In this document: positions 27,307-36,850 of the stretch, in pieces
Position numbering within the stretch: position 1 is the stretch's first letter
How the letters are laid out: each line of letters opens with the position of its first letter
From: Cnuella takakiae
GTDB taxonomy: Bacteria; Bacteroidota; Bacteroidia; Chitinophagales; Chitinophagaceae
DNA length: 53,883 nt
Assembly: GCF_001953305.1 (NCBI RefSeq)
Contig: NZ_MTFE01000010.1
Location: 1,159,420-1,213,302 of the forward strand
Direction: 5' to 3'
Position numbers and translations under genes: made by a program
Notes under the pieces: model-generated
Databases searched by the model: none
Told to the model about the DNA's origin: nothing
The model's input: the letters and a program-made list of their open reading frames with translations, nothing else

Positions 27307-28698
27307 TTACACATTGCCCAGGCGGGTGGCGCTGGGCAGCACGATCTGGAACAGGGAACCACCCGACGCCGGCTGTATCAGGTCGATGGTGCCTTTGTGT
27401 ATTTTGATGATCCGTTCTGCAAGGGGCAGGCCCAGTCCAAAACCCTGTTTGGGTGTGTCGCCTGCTATCCGGTAAAAGGGCTGGAATACTTTGTTGCGTT
27501 CCTGTAGGTCAATGCCGGGACCTTTATCCTGCACCTCGATGACTATGGCATGCTCCTGTACGGCAAGCACCACCCTGGCGTTTTGGTCGGGGGCATACTT
27601 GCAGGCGTTCAGTACTATATTCTTTAGTGCGGTTAGCAACAGGGGCTCATTGCCAAATACCAGCAGCTGCTCCTCCTGTTCGGGCAAGTTTTCGAAGTCG
27701 ATGGTAACTGCGTAATCGGGGTTGATGCGTGTAGCTTCCGCAGGCAACCGCAGCACAATTTCGTCCATACGCACCAGGCTTATTTCCAGGCCACCGGGAT
27801 CACCGCTTGCCTTGGCAAACTCCAGCAGGGTTTGGGTGAGCTTACACAGGTGCTGCACATCCTGGAATATCGATTCCATTACCTGTTTGTACTCGGTGGC
27901 AGCCCTTTCGCGGCTCAGGGCAATTTCCAGCTGGCTGGAAATTGCAGTAAGCGGGGTAGACAGCTCGTGCGAAGCGTTGGCAATAAAGCGCCGCTGCATT
28001 TCAAAGCTTTCCTGCAGGCGGTCGAGCAGGGCATTGAGGGTAGTGGACAACTGGTACCATTCATCCCTGCTGTCGCCGGTATGGATGCGCCGGGTAAGGT
28101 TCTGTGCCGAGATGTCGCGGGTATCGTCGGAAATAGCCTGGATCGGCCGCAGCAGGCCCCGGGAGAAAAAATACCCGATCACCACCACCAGTATAATGCC
28201 GCTTACAAAACCAAAAAGCAGGATGTTGCGCAGTTGTTGCAAGGATTGGCGTCCTTCGGCATCTTCACCGGCAACAAACACATCAATGGTATTATCACCG
28301 GAACTGTAGTGATAACCTACCATTTCTTTTTTGCCCTCGGCAACAAATACCTGCCCCTTGAAACGTACGGTAGCCAGGTCGTTGACGGTGATGGAAAGGG
28401 TATCGGCCGCAAGGTCGCTGTAGCGGTAAATACGGTCGTCCATGCTGTTGTAAGCCTCCACCGACTTGTTGTTGAGGGCGATGGTGGTGGCGGCATCAAT
28501 GCGGCGTACCAGTTCGCGGTCGAAGGTTTCGCGCTGGCTGAGCAGCCGCGCCGTGGTAATGGCCCGGTTGGTGAGCCTTGTTTTGATGGTGTTGAGCCGC
28601 GCCTGGTAGGAAAAATAATAGATGCCGGCGCATACCATGGCCAGGATGATGGCCACCAGGAGTGAAAAGATCAGGGTGATGCGGAAACGTACCGGCAT
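27307..28698 (-). CDS. Membrane sensor histidine kinase
   Basis: Two-component kinase of 463 aa starting MPVRFRITLIFSLL at 28698, one base after the regulator stop (TGATATG). An ATG at 28722 inside the regulator would add eight residues. TM1 (about 8-30) and TM2 (about 155-180) flank a periplasmic sensor domain. HAMP follows TM2 (FFSRGLLRPIQAISDDTRDI), then the HisKA box NASHELSTPLTAI, N-box NIVLNACKYAP, G1 VQDKGPGIDL and G2 QGFGLGLPLAERII. The layout matches CusS/BaeS-type kinases. It is co-transcribed with the OmpR-type regulator and flanked by two usp genes. The signal is unknown; the neighbourhood suggests osmotic, envelope or metal stress. Confidence 0.93.
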   Translation of the reverse strand: MPVRFRITLIFSLLVAIILAMVCAGIYYFSYQARLNTIKTRLTNRAITTARLLSQRETFDRELVRRIDAATTIALNNKSVEAYNSMDDRIYRYSDLAADTLSITVNDLATVRFKGQVFVAEGKKEMVGYHYSSGDNTIDVFVAGEDAEGRQSLQQLRNILLFGFVSGIILVVVIGYFFSRGLLRPIQAISDDTRDISAQNLTRRIHTGDSRDEWYQLSTTLNALLDRLQESFEMQRRFIANASHELSTPLTAISSQLEIALSRERAATEYKQVMESIFQDVQHLCKLTQTLLEFAKASGDPGGLEISLVRMDEIVLRLPAEATRINPDYAVTIDFENLPEQEEQLLVFGNEPLLLTALKNIVLNACKYAPDQNARVVLAVQEHAIVIEVQDKGPGIDLQERNKVFQPFYRIAGDTPKQGFGLGLPLAERIIKIHKGTIDLIQPASGGSLFQIVLPSATRLGNV

Positions 28699-28699
28699 A

Positions 28700-29392
28700 T
28701 CAGGCGTTTTCCCTGAGTACATACCCCATACCTACCTGGGTGTGTATCAGTTTCTGGTCAAATGGTTTATCTACTTTGTTGCGCACATAGTTGATGTATA
28801 CGTCGATGACATTGGTATTGGTGTCAAAGTCTATATCCCAAACATTGATGGCCAGGTCGGCACGGGATACCACCCGGTTTTTGTTGCGCAGCAGGTATTC
28901 CAGCAATTGGAACTCTTTAGCGGTCAGTTGTATGTCTTTGTTGCCGCGCCTTACTTCCTTGCTGTCGAGGTTCATTTCCAGGTCGCCTGCTTTTAACATG
29001 CTGCCAGTGGGTACCTGCAGCTGCTGGCTTCTTTTGAGCAAAACCCGGATCTTCATCAGCAGTTCGCGAAATTCAAAGGGTTTTACCAGGTAGTCGTCGG
29101 CACCGGTATCATATCCTTCCAGTTTGTCGCTGAGCGAGCTGAGTGCGGTGAGCATAATAATGGGTACCTGCGCATCGCGGTTGCGGATATTGCGGCACAA
29201 TTCATAACCATTCATCCCCGGCAGGTTGATATCAAGGATCACCAGCTCAAAAAGCGCCTGTTGGTACAGCCGCCAGCCGATGGTGCCATCGTAGGCCACT
29301 TCTACGCGGAAACCTTCCTCCTCCAATCCCCGCTTCAGGGTGTCGGCAATCTTGCGTTCATCTTCCACCAGTAAAATACTCCGCTCTTTCAT
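28700..29392 (-). CDS. OmpR/PhoB-family response regulator
   Basis: Receiver plus winged helix, 230 aa. The phosphate-accepting Asp54 is in LVILDINLPGMNGYEL, the acidic pair in LLVEDERK, the switch Thr in IIMLTALSS and the Lys in DDYLVKPFEFRELL. The C-terminal domain has KDIQLTAKEFQLLEYLLRN, the recognition-helix region NVIDVYINYVRNKVDK and the wing TQVGMGYVLREN. It is first in the operon with the kinase. Its upstream region carries four TTCTAAT-like repeats with 11-bp spacing, the geometry preferred by this family, so it is the best candidate to bind them and may be autoregulated. Confidence 0.95.
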   Translation of the reverse strand: MKERSILLVEDERKIADTLKRGLEEEGFRVEVAYDGTIGWRLYQQALFELVILDINLPGMNGYELCRNIRNRDAQVPIIMLTALSSLSDKLEGYDTGADDYLVKPFEFRELLMKIRVLLKRSQQLQVPTGSMLKAGDLEMNLDSKEVRRGNKDIQLTAKEFQLLEYLLRNKNRVVSRADLAINVWDIDFDTNTNVIDVYINYVRNKVDKPFDQKLIHTQVGMGYVLRENA

Positions 29393-29462
29393 CGCTCCTT
29401 TTGTTATGGAAAGATAGTTGCCCCTGCCTGTTTGCCAAAAGTGCCTGCTGGCTGCAGCCTTA

Positions 29463-29502
29463 TTCTAATATCATTCTAATGCCAGTTTAATGCCTGCCTA
29501 AT
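29463..29502 (+). promoter_or_regulatory. Four-copy TTCTAAT array between response regulator and usp2
   Basis: TTCTAAT (29463), TTCTAAT (29474), GTTTAAT (29485) and GCCTAAT (29496) start at exact 11-bp steps with 4-bp spacers. They lie 71 bp before the leftward regulator start and 34 bp before the rightward usp2 start, pointing toward usp2. Probable tandem binding sites for OmpR-type dimers. Confidence 0.75.
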
Positions 29503-29535
29503 TCCACAGGGCGAGATTCGTAGTAAACCGGCAGT

Positions 29536-30366
29536 ATGAAGTTTGCTTTCAATAACATATTGGTGCCTGTTGATTTTACCATCAATACGGAAGTGGCCGT
29601 AGCCAAGGCACTTGCCCTTGCCGACACCGAAGGCGGCCTGCTTCATTTGTTGCATGTGCGGAAAAACAAGGTTGGTATTGCTGCCCCGGTAAAAGAAAAC
29701 GAGCTTGCCGCAACGCTGGAACAGTGGCAGCATGAGCTTGAAACCTACCAGCCCGGATTACGGGTACGCTGGTGGATCGCACATGCCGACAGCATCACTT
29801 CCGGCATCGTGCACCACGCGGTTAGCCATGGCTGCGACCTGGTGGTGGTAGGCAAGAACAGGAAAGACCATTGGTTTCGTTTTACCGATACCATCGTGCC
29901 CAGGCGTGTGGCCGCCCAAACAGGTATACCGGTACTGACGGCCCGCCCCGGCGCCCTGCAAACAAAGGTGCGTACCATAGTGGTACCTGTTTCCGAAACG
30001 CTTCCCCTGAGCAAAATGGCTGCTTTGTCGCTGCTCTGTACGCGGATGCATCCCACCATTCACCTGGTAGCTTTTGGCACCAATGCCGCTGTGAGCACTG
30101 AAAACGCCGCTTCCCTTTTACAGGTATATCAATGGGTGCGCAGCCACCTGCGCTGCCCCGTTGAATATGCCTTACTGGATGGCAGCCTCCGATCCCGCTC
30201 CCTGTTGCGTTACACCCAAAAAGTAGACGCCGACCTATTGCTGGTGTACCCGGAGCAGGAAACAAGGGTAGATATATGGAACCGGCATATTTCCGATGTG
30301 CTGCCTGCCCAAAGTAAAGTGCAGGTGCTGGCCCTGCAGCCCGAAACTGAATTTTCAACGACTTAA
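29536..30366 (+). CDS. Universal stress protein-like, tandem domain (usp2)
   Basis: A 276-aa protein with a recognisable first Usp domain (NNILVPVDFTINTEVAVAKA; LVVVGKNRKDHWFRFTDTIV; GIPVLTARPG). The Gly-rich ATP loop is changed to GKNRKDHWF, so nucleotide binding may be lost. The second domain (about 150-270) is Usp-like but degenerate (LLLVYPEQETRVDIWNRHIS). It is first in a likely operon with the TPR gene 9 bp downstream and is preceded by the four-copy TTCTAAT array. Confidence 0.85.
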   Translation: MKFAFNNILVPVDFTINTEVAVAKALALADTEGGLLHLLHVRKNKVGIAAPVKENELAATLEQWQHELETYQPGLRVRWWIAHADSITSGIVHHAVSHGCDLVVVGKNRKDHWFRFTDTIVPRRVAAQTGIPVLTARPGALQTKVRTIVVPVSETLPLSKMAALSLLCTRMHPTIHLVAFGTNAAVSTENAASLLQVYQWVRSHLRCPVEYALLDGSLRSRSLLRYTQKVDADLLLVYPEQETRVDIWNRHISDVLPAQSKVQVLALQPETEFSTT

Positions 30367-30375
30367 AACCACACT

Positions 30376-31983
30376 ATGAAAAAATTATTCATGGCCGTTT
30401 TGCTGTTATGGAGCGCCGGTATGCATGCGCAAACCATAGCCGAAGGCAACAAAAATCTTTATTACCAGCGCTACCACAGTGCGGTAAACGTCTTCAGTCA
30501 GTTGAGCAGCCAGCAACCCGGCAATGGAGCGGCCTGGCTGGGCCTGGCCACCGCCTACCTAGCGCAAAACGCTGCTCCCAAAGCTGCCCAAGCGATTGGA
30601 AACGCCCCTGCCGAAGTACAGGACCATCCTTACTTCCGTGCAGCCAAAGGCTCCCTGCTGCTGGCCCAAAACAAAAAGGATAGCGCAGCAGTCTTTTTTG
30701 GCCAGGCGCTGGACCAAACCAGGCAAAAAGATGCGGCCCTGCTGCAGGCTATTGCAAAGGCCCATATTGCCTGGGGTGACGCCAGCCGAGCCCTTGAATT
30801 ATTGCAACAGGCCCAGAAGCGTGAAAAGCGCGATGCCGCCATCAATACCCTGATGGGTGATGCCTATCGCAAAATGGGCAACAGCGGTGAAGCCTACAAG
30901 CAGTACCAGGAAGCTATTGCCAAAAACGATAAGTATGCCCGTGCACACTACCAGCTGGGTGATATTTTTCTAAGCCAGAAAAATGCGGATATGTATGTGC
31001 AGCATTTCGAAAAGGCATTGGCTGCCGACCCGGCATATGCGCCGGCGCTGGAAAAGCTGTATGCTTACGAGTTTGCCCGCAACCCGCAGAAGGCACGCGC
31101 ATACTATATGCAGTTTATGGCCAACAGCGATACTTCTGTGAACAACCAGTACGACCTGGCCGACCTGCTCTACATCAATAAAGAATTCAACGAGGCCATT
31201 GCCAAAGCGCAAAGCCTGGTGCAGCAGGAAGGGGAGGCCGTTCAGCCCCGTATTTACAAGATGATCGGCTATAGTTATGCCGGCCTCAGGGATACGGCGA
31301 AGGCAGCCACCTATATGCAGCAATATTTTCAGCAGGCCCCCGACAGCGTATTGGTGCCGCAGGATTTTGTATCGATGAGTGCCTTCCTCACTGCTGACAG
31401 TGATACCGCAAACGATTCGCTGGCGGCTACCTACCTGGCACGGGCGGTGGAAGTAGAAAAGGATTCGGCAACCCTGTACAAGTATTACCAGCAACTGGCA
31501 GAACTGGCAAAGAACCGTAAGGATTTTGGGGAGCAGGCCAAATGGATGCATCGCTATTACGCAGGAAATGAAAGGGCCACCAACCTCGACCTGTTTAATA
31601 CCGGCCTGGCTTATTTCCGCGCCGAAAATTATGGGATGGCCGATTCGATTTATGGCATGTACGTGGCCAAATACCCCGACCAGAGCTTTGGCTATTACTG
31701 GCAGGCCAAGAGCAAGGCGCTGCAGGATCCCGAGATGAAGGAAGGGCTGGCGATACCTGCTTACCAGCAACTGATTACTGTATTAAAGCAGGATACCACG
31801 GATGCCAACTACCAGAAATGGATGGTAGAAGCCCTAGGTTACCTGGCTGCCTATGAAGCCAATACCGAGAAGGACTATGCAGAAGCGATTGGTTATTTCG
31901 AGCAGGTACTGGAAGTAGACCCGGGAAATGCAGATGCCAGGAAATACATCGATATACTGGAGCAGGATAGCAACAGCAAATGA
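30376..31983 (+). CDS. Periplasmic tetratricopeptide-repeat protein
   Basis: A 535-aa protein with signal peptide (MKKLFMAVLLLWSAGMHAQ) and TPR units through most of its length. Canonical positions are visible in AINTLMGDAYRKMGNSGEAY, ARAHYQLGDIFLSQKNADMY and the final YAEAIGYFEQVLEVDPGNAD. Probably a periplasmic scaffold. It follows usp2 by 9 bp, likely the same transcript and under the same TTCTAAT control, which would link cytosolic and envelope stress functions. Function beyond TPR is not readable. Confidence 0.88.
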   Translation: MKKLFMAVLLLWSAGMHAQTIAEGNKNLYYQRYHSAVNVFSQLSSQQPGNGAAWLGLATAYLAQNAAPKAAQAIGNAPAEVQDHPYFRAAKGSLLLAQNKKDSAAVFFGQALDQTRQKDAALLQAIAKAHIAWGDASRALELLQQAQKREKRDAAINTLMGDAYRKMGNSGEAYKQYQEAIAKNDKYARAHYQLGDIFLSQKNADMYVQHFEKALAADPAYAPALEKLYAYEFARNPQKARAYYMQFMANSDTSVNNQYDLADLLYINKEFNEAIAKAQSLVQQEGEAVQPRIYKMIGYSYAGLRDTAKAATYMQQYFQQAPDSVLVPQDFVSMSAFLTADSDTANDSLAATYLARAVEVEKDSATLYKYYQQLAELAKNRKDFGEQAKWMHRYYAGNERATNLDLFNTGLAYFRAENYGMADSIYGMYVAKYPDQSFGYYWQAKSKALQDPEMKEGLAIPAYQQLITVLKQDTTDANYQKWMVEALGYLAAYEANTEKDYAEAIGYFEQVLEVDPGNADARKYIDILEQDSNSK

Positions 31984-32022
31984 TACTTTTTCATAGTTCT
32001 AGTTTAGATGGTTTAGACGTAG

Positions 32023-32047
32023 GCCCTCCATTCCTGGAGGGCTTTTT
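32023..32047 (+). terminator. Terminator after usp2-TPR operon
   Basis: GCCCTCCA (32023-32030) and TGGAGGGC (32035-32042) form an 8-bp stem with loop TTCC, followed by five T. It lies 40 bases past the TPR stop. Confidence 0.85.
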
Positions 32048-32155
32048 CATAGATGTTCTGCCAACTGATAGCATGTTTGGGCAGCATCACGCTTGTCCGG
32101 CCATTGCCATGTACAAACGTATTCAGCACCTGGTCTAATCCGTTTACCAGAAAGC

Positions 32156-32839
32156 CTATCCGATTTGCTGCAGCAGTTGGTTCAGGTGTTGTAAACAGAT
32201 TCCGGGCTTTGGACCTAAAGGGTATGCCAGCTGCTGCGGTCTTTCGATATATGCCGTTTGCATACCGGCATTGTGGGCACCCAGTATATCCCAGTCGTGG
32301 GTGGATACCAGCATACAGGCTGCTGCGGGCACGCCGCACTGTTCTGCGGCCCATTGATACACGCGTGTGGCCGGTTTGTACTGCCTGATCTTTTCGCTGC
32401 TCAGCACCGGGTCGAAGTAGGAAATAAGCCCGGTACGCTCCATGCGTTCCCTGACCACATCTTTGGGCGCATTGGTGAGTGCCGCCAGCCGGAACCCTGC
32501 ATCGTACAAATCCGACAGCACTTGCGGGGTACCATCCTGCAGGGGCAGGTATTTCATCAGGTGCAGCAGGTCTTCGATATGCCCTTCCGAGACTTGCACG
32601 CCCAGTTGGGCGCCTGCCATCTGCAGGGTAGCCTTGCATACATCTGTAAAGGGCTGAAAAGTGGCTGTACAATTGTGCAGGAAACAATATTGGGTAAGCA
32701 GGCTAAACCAAAGATCGTAACCCCGCTTGTTGTCCAGGGCACTGTTGATCCGCCTTTTTATTTCGGTCATATCCAGCAAAGTGTCGTACACATCAAACAA
32801 TATGTACTGCGGGCGGTGGCGGGATGAAGAAACACTCAT
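32156..32839 (-). CDS. HAD-superfamily haloacid dehalogenase type II-like (paralog 2)
   Basis: A 227-aa protein with the same architecture as the product of 16496-17209: motif I ILFDVYDTLLDM, then a helical cap (ALDNKRGYDLWFSLLTQYCF), motif II LAALTNAPKD, Lys in IRQYKPATRVYQWAA, and VSTHDWDILGAHNAGMQTAY. The shared VxxHxWDxxGAxxAGMQTA string makes common ancestry with paralog 1 clear. Substrate unknown. Convergent with the TPR gene; the 130 bases between them contain the terminator. Confidence 0.88.
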   Translation of the reverse strand: MSVSSSRHRPQYILFDVYDTLLDMTEIKRRINSALDNKRGYDLWFSLLTQYCFLHNCTATFQPFTDVCKATLQMAGAQLGVQVSEGHIEDLLHLMKYLPLQDGTPQVLSDLYDAGFRLAALTNAPKDVVRERMERTGLISYFDPVLSSEKIRQYKPATRVYQWAAEQCGVPAAACMLVSTHDWDILGAHNAGMQTAYIERPQQLAYPLGPKPGICLQHLNQLLQQIG

Positions 32840-33250
32840 GTGCCATTAATTTGAGGTTTAGGCTTGCAAAAGAGCGGCCGCAGTCCCCTGAAGTTTTACT
32901 GCACCGACAGTTAACAGAGGTATTTAAATAAAAACCGTTTTGCGTTTAATGAAGCAGTAGTCGTAAATCTGGGTAGGTTCTTTGTAAAGCAGGTCAGGTA
33001 TTGGCGTTTATCGTGTAGTTACGGTTACTTATTTACGTAACTCATTGACTTATGTTGGTTGATTCGGTGGATTCGCATCCTTCAGGCTTCGCTAATAATT
33101 GTTAAGTTTCGTAATAAATGCTTGCAACCATTGGTATGCAGGCATTTTGTTTTTCTGCCCTTCACCATCCAGTTACATACCGCAGGCCGATCCGCTCGGA
33201 GGCTTACCGGTTGGTACGCCTGCATTCAGAAAAAGGCAAATGCAAGTTTA
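32840..33250. other. Intergenic region without a recognisable gene
   Basis: No gene or structured RNA recognised. It contains the upstream region of HAD paralog 2 (leftward). Confidence 0.45.
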
Positions 33251-33299
33251 AAACAAAACAGCCGGCAGACCTTGGTTACAGGTGCCGGCTGTTTTGTTT
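33251..33299 (-). terminator. Terminator of the nrdB-nrdA operon
   Basis: A 17-bp perfect inverted repeat (33251-33267 with 33283-33299) with a 15-base loop. Its outer part is AAACAAAACA/TGTTTTGTTT, so it carries a T-rich tract on either strand. It lies 62 bases beyond the nrdA stop. Confidence 0.85.
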
Positions 33300-33360
33300 A
33301 AACTTATTGTGTTGCTTCCTGTAGGCGATCATTATCCAACAGGCGCAGTGTTTCCTCGTC

Positions 33361-35715
33361 TCACGATCCGCAGCTCACACAGCCATCTTCCATACTACAG
33401 GTAGCGCCTGTTGCGATGTCTTCGGGTATTGGCTGAGCCGCTTCTTTTTGCGCCTGTTGTTTGCTAACCGTAAACTGCACTGCCTGTGCGGCTGCCTGTG
33501 TACGCAGGTAGTACATACCTGTTTTAAGTCCTTTTTTCCAGGCGTAGAAATGCATGGAGGTAAGCTTGGGTGCAGTAGGCGTATCCACAAACAGGTTGAG
33601 GGATTGCGACTGGCAAATAAAAGCCCCACGGTCGGCAGCCATGTCAATCAGGCTTCTTTGCTTGATCTCCCACACGGTTTTATAGATTTCCTTGATATCA
33701 CCGGGTATGGCCGCAATGTGCTGGATGGAACCGTTCGCTGCAATGATTTGGTTTTTCAGGTCATTGTTCCAAAGGCCCAGTGCCACCAGGTCGTGCAGCA
33801 GGTGTTTGTTTACAACAATAAATTCGCCGCTCAGTACCCTGCGGGTGTAGATATTACTGGTGTAGGGTTCGAAGCATTCGTTATTGCCAAAGATCTGCGA
33901 TGTGGAGGCTGTAGGCATGGGCGCCAGCAGCAGCGAGTTGCGCACGCCGTAACGCAGTACCTCGGCTTTGAGTGCCGCCCAGTCCCAGCGGTCGCTCGGC
34001 ATTACACCCCACATATCGAACTGGAAGATGCCTTCCGACACCGGCGAGCCTTCATAGGTTGCATAAGGTCCCTGTGTTTTTGCAAGGTCCTTGCTGGCCG
34101 TCATGGCTGCGAAATAGAGGGTCTCGAAAATGTTCTTGTTGAGCACCCGCGCCAGCTCACTTTCGAAGGGCAACCGCAGCAGGATGAATACATCGGCAAG
34201 CCCCTGTACCCCGATGCCGATGGGCCGGTGCCTCAGGTTGGAGTTTTGTGCTTCGGGCACCGGGTAGTAGTTGTGGTCAATGATCTTATTGAGGTTGATG
34301 GTGGCCTCGTAGGCAACCTCGTAGAGCTTCTGGTGATCGAAGGCGCCATCGGCAACAAAACGCGGCAGGGCAATGGATGCCAGGTTGCACACGGCCACTT
34401 CATCGGGCGATGTATACTCCATGATTTCGGTACACAGGTTGCTGCTTTTGATCGTGCCCAGGTTCTGCTGGTTGCTCTTGCTGTTGGCAGCATCCTTATA
34501 CAACAGGTAGGGGGTACCCGTTTCGATCTGCGCTTCCAGGATGGCGAACCACAACTCCTGCGCTTTGATGGTCTTCCGTGCTCTTCCTTCCGATTCATAC
34601 TGGGTATACAGCTGTTCAAAGGCTGAACCCCAGCAATCACTCAATCCGGGTGCTTCGTGGGGGCAAAACAGGCTCCATTCACCGCCTGCTTCTACCCGCT
34701 TCATAAACAGGTCGGGTACCCATAGGGCATAAAACAGGTCGCGGGCACGCAGTTCTTCCTTGCCATGATTTTTGCGCAGGTCCAAAAATTCAAAAACATC
34801 GGCATGCCAGGGTTCGAGGTAAATGGCAAAGGCTCCCTTGCGTTTGCCGCCGCCCTGGTCTACATAACGGGCCGTGTCGTTGAACACGCGGAGCATGGGG
34901 ATGATGCCATTGCTGGTACCGTTGGTGCCGCTGATATAGCTGCCCGTTGCCCGCACATTGTGAATGGCCAGCCCGATGCCGCCGGCGCTTTGCGAAATTT
35001 TTGCTGTTTGTTTCAGCGTGTCGTAAATGCCATCGATGCTGTCGTCTTTCATCGTCAGCAGGAAGCAGGAGCTCATCTGCGGCTTGGGTGTGCCTGCATT
35101 GAACAGGGTAGGGGTGGCGTGCGTATACCATCCTTCACTCATCAGGTGGTAGGTGCGGATGGCCGCATCGATATCGGACTTATGAATACCGACAGCTACC
35201 CGCATATACAGGTGCTGCGGACGCTCGGCAATGGCCCCGTCGATGCGCAGCAGGTAGGATTTTTCCAGGGTCTTGAACCCAAAATAATCGAAGGCATAAT
35301 CGCGGTCGTATATGAGGGTGCTGTCCAGCAGGTCGGCATTGGCTTCAATCACCTCCATCACCTCGTCGGCAATCAGCGGCATATGCCTCCCTGTGTTGCG
35401 GTCTGTATATTCGTGCAGCTGGCGCATGGCCTTTGAAAAGCGCTTGGTGGTATTCTTGTGCAGGTTGCTTACTGCTATGCGGGAGGCAAGCAGGGCGTAG
35501 TCGGGATGCGTGGTGGTCAGGGAGGCAGCAACTTCGGCTGCCAGGTTGTCGAGGTCGGTGGTGCGTACGCCATCATAAATACCTTCAATGGTCTTCTTGG
35601 CTACATCGGTCACATCCACCAGCGGGTTCAAGCCATAACTCAGTTTTTGCAGCCGGGCAGTGATCTTATCGAATTTGACAGATTCTTTCTTCCCGTTTCT
35701 CTTTATTACAAACAT
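33361..35715 (-). CDS. nrdA: Ribonucleoside-diphosphate reductase class Ia, alpha subunit
   Basis: Catalytic subunit that reduces NDPs to dNDPs. I place the start at 35715 ([18 protein letters not shown], 784 aa), the beginning of the N-terminal ATP-cone (about 1-92) that senses ATP/dATP. An earlier ATG at 35820 adds a basic leader overlapping nrdB. The barrel holds the thiol pair ([10 protein letters not shown] and [12 protein letters not shown]) and the thiyl Cys in [29 protein letters not shown] forms the substrate phosphate site. The tail [10 protein letters not shown] gives the C-terminal shuttle cysteines. It is downstream of nrdB by 19 bp and controlled through the cobalamin riboswitch. 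Confidence 0.97.
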   Translation of the reverse strand: MFVIKRNGKKESVKFDKITARLQKLSYGLNPLVDVTDVAKKTIEGIYDGVRTTDLDNLAAEVAASLTTTHPDYALLASRIAVSNLHKNTTKRFSKAMRQLHEYTDRNTGRHMPLIADEVMEVIEANADLLDSTLIYDRDYAFDYFGFKTLEKSYLLRIDGAIAERPQHLYMRVAVGIHKSDIDAAIRTYHLMSEGWYTHATPTLFNAGTPKPQMSSCFLLTMKDDSIDGIYDTLKQTAKISQSAGGIGLAIHNVRATGSYISGTNGTSNGIIPMLRVFNDTARYVDQGGGKRKGAFAIYLEPWHADVFEFLDLRKNHGKEELRARDLFYALWVPDLFMKRVEAGGEWSLFCPHEAPGLSDCWGSAFEQLYTQYESEGRARKTIKAQELWFAILEAQIETGTPYLLYKDAANSKSNQQNLGTIKSSNLCTEIMEYTSPDEVAVCNLASIALPRFVADGAFDHQKLYEVAYEATINLNKIIDHNYYPVPEAQNSNLRHRPIGIGVQGLADVFILLRLPFESELARVLNKNIFETLYFAAMTASKDLAKTQGPYATYEGSPVSEGIFQFDMWGVMPSDRWDWAALKAEVLRYGVRNSLLLAPMPTASTSQIFGNNECFEPYTSNIYTRRVLSGEFIVVNKHLLHDLVALGLWNNDLKNQIIAANGSIQHIAAIPGDIKEIYKTVWEIKQRSLIDMAADRGAFICQSQSLNLFVDTPTAPKLTSMHFYAWKKGLKTGMYYLRTQAAAQAVQFTVSKQQAQKEAAQPIPEDIATGATCSMEDGCVSCGS

Positions 35716-35734
35716 GGTACAATGCTTTTGTGAT

Positions 35735-36706
35735 TTAAAAATCTTCCTCGGTAGAAAACACCTGGCTGTCCTTGCCCGATAAAACACCGGCCTTCTGGTA
35801 GTCGCCAACCCGCTTCTCAAAGAAGTTGGTTTTGCCCTGCAGCGAGATCATTTCCATAAAATCGAATGGGTTGGCAGTATTGTACACTTTCGGATATCCC
35901 AGTTCTGAAAGCCAGCGGTCGGCTACAAACTCGATATACTGCTGCATCAGCCTTGCATTCATGCCAATGAGGTCAACAGGCAATGCTTCGGTGATGAATT
36001 CCTTTTCGATGGCCACCGCATCGGTGATGATGGCGTACACTTCTTCCTGCGACAGCTTGTTTTGGAGCATGCCATACAGCAGGCAGGCAAACTCGCAGTG
36101 CATGCCTTCATCGCGGCTGATCAGTTCATTGCTGAAAGTAAGTCCGGGCATGAGGCCTCTTTTCTTCAGCCAGAATATGGAGCAGAAAGAACCGCTGAAG
36201 AAGATGCCCTCAACGGCCGCAAAGGCCACCAGCCTTTGTGCAAAGGAGCCGTTGGTGATCCAGCGCAGGGCCCACTCGGCCTTTTTCGTTACGGCGGGCA
36301 CGGTGTCGATGGCATGAAAGAGCCGGTGCTTTTCTGCGGGGTCTTTGATGTAAGTGTCGATCAGCAGCGCATAGGTTTCGCTGTGTATATTTTCCATCAT
36401 GATCTGGAAACCATAGAAACAGCGTGCTTCCGGCAGTTGCACTTCACTCATGAAGTTCACGGCAAGGTTCTCGTTTACGATGCCGTCGCTGGCAGCAAAA
36501 AAGGCCAGCACATGGGCAATGAAATGGCGCTCGCCGCTGTTGAGTGCCTCCCAGTCCTTCAGGTCGCTGCTGAGATCAATTTCTTCGGCCGTCCAGAAGC
36601 TGGCTTCGTGCTTTTTGTATTGTTCCCATATCTGGGGATAGTTGATGGGCAGGATGACAAAACGGTCCTTGTTTTCCCTGAGTAGTACTTCGTCGTTGAC
36701 TTGCAT
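35735..36706 (-). CDS. nrdB: Ribonucleoside-diphosphate reductase class Ia, beta subunit
   Basis: Radical-generating R2 subunit, 323 aa, close to the metazoan-type R2 in sequence style ([20 protein letters not shown]). Di-iron ligands are Asp in AASDG, Glu and His in [10 protein letters not shown], Glu in [10 protein letters not shown] and Glu/His in [10 protein letters not shown]. The radical Tyr is the Y of HSETY. The C-terminal tail (QVFSTEEDF) is the expected docking peptide for NrdA. It is first gene of the nrdB-nrdA operon, the reverse of the common A-B order. The leader of about 300 nt includes a cobalamin riboswitch. Requires O2 and iron, not B12. Confidence 0.97.
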   Translation of the reverse strand: MQVNDEVLLRENKDRFVILPINYPQIWEQYKKHEASFWTAEEIDLSSDLKDWEALNSGERHFIAHVLAFFAASDGIVNENLAVNFMSEVQLPEARCFYGFQIMMENIHSETYALLIDTYIKDPAEKHRLFHAIDTVPAVTKKAEWALRWITNGSFAQRLVAFAAVEGIFFSGSFCSIFWLKKRGLMPGLTFSNELISRDEGMHCEFACLLYGMLQNKLSQEEVYAIITDAVAIEKEFITEALPVDLIGMNARLMQQYIEFVADRWLSELGYPKVYNTANPFDFMEMISLQGKTNFFEKRVGDYQKAGVLSGKDSQVFSTEEDF

Positions 36707-36850
36707 CGTAAATGGATTTAATTACCTGCAGACGAAAAGGGTAGTGCTGATGGGGTAAACCGGCAGCCATGCGTATCGCGTGCACTCCAATACGCTGCGC
36801 GGAGATCCGTCAGTACTTTGCCTTTCACCCGAAAGCATTGTTACTAAAAT

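Noticed and set aside
32013-32160. A minus-strand string TSVMLPKHAISWQNIYEKAL that looks coding
   Set aside because: It has no start of its own, its frame runs into the HAD gene in a shadow frame, and its 3' part coincides with a good terminator hairpin.
33448-34626. A 392-codon plus-strand frame inside nrdA
   Set aside because: Antisense shadow of a conserved gene; no recognisable domain.
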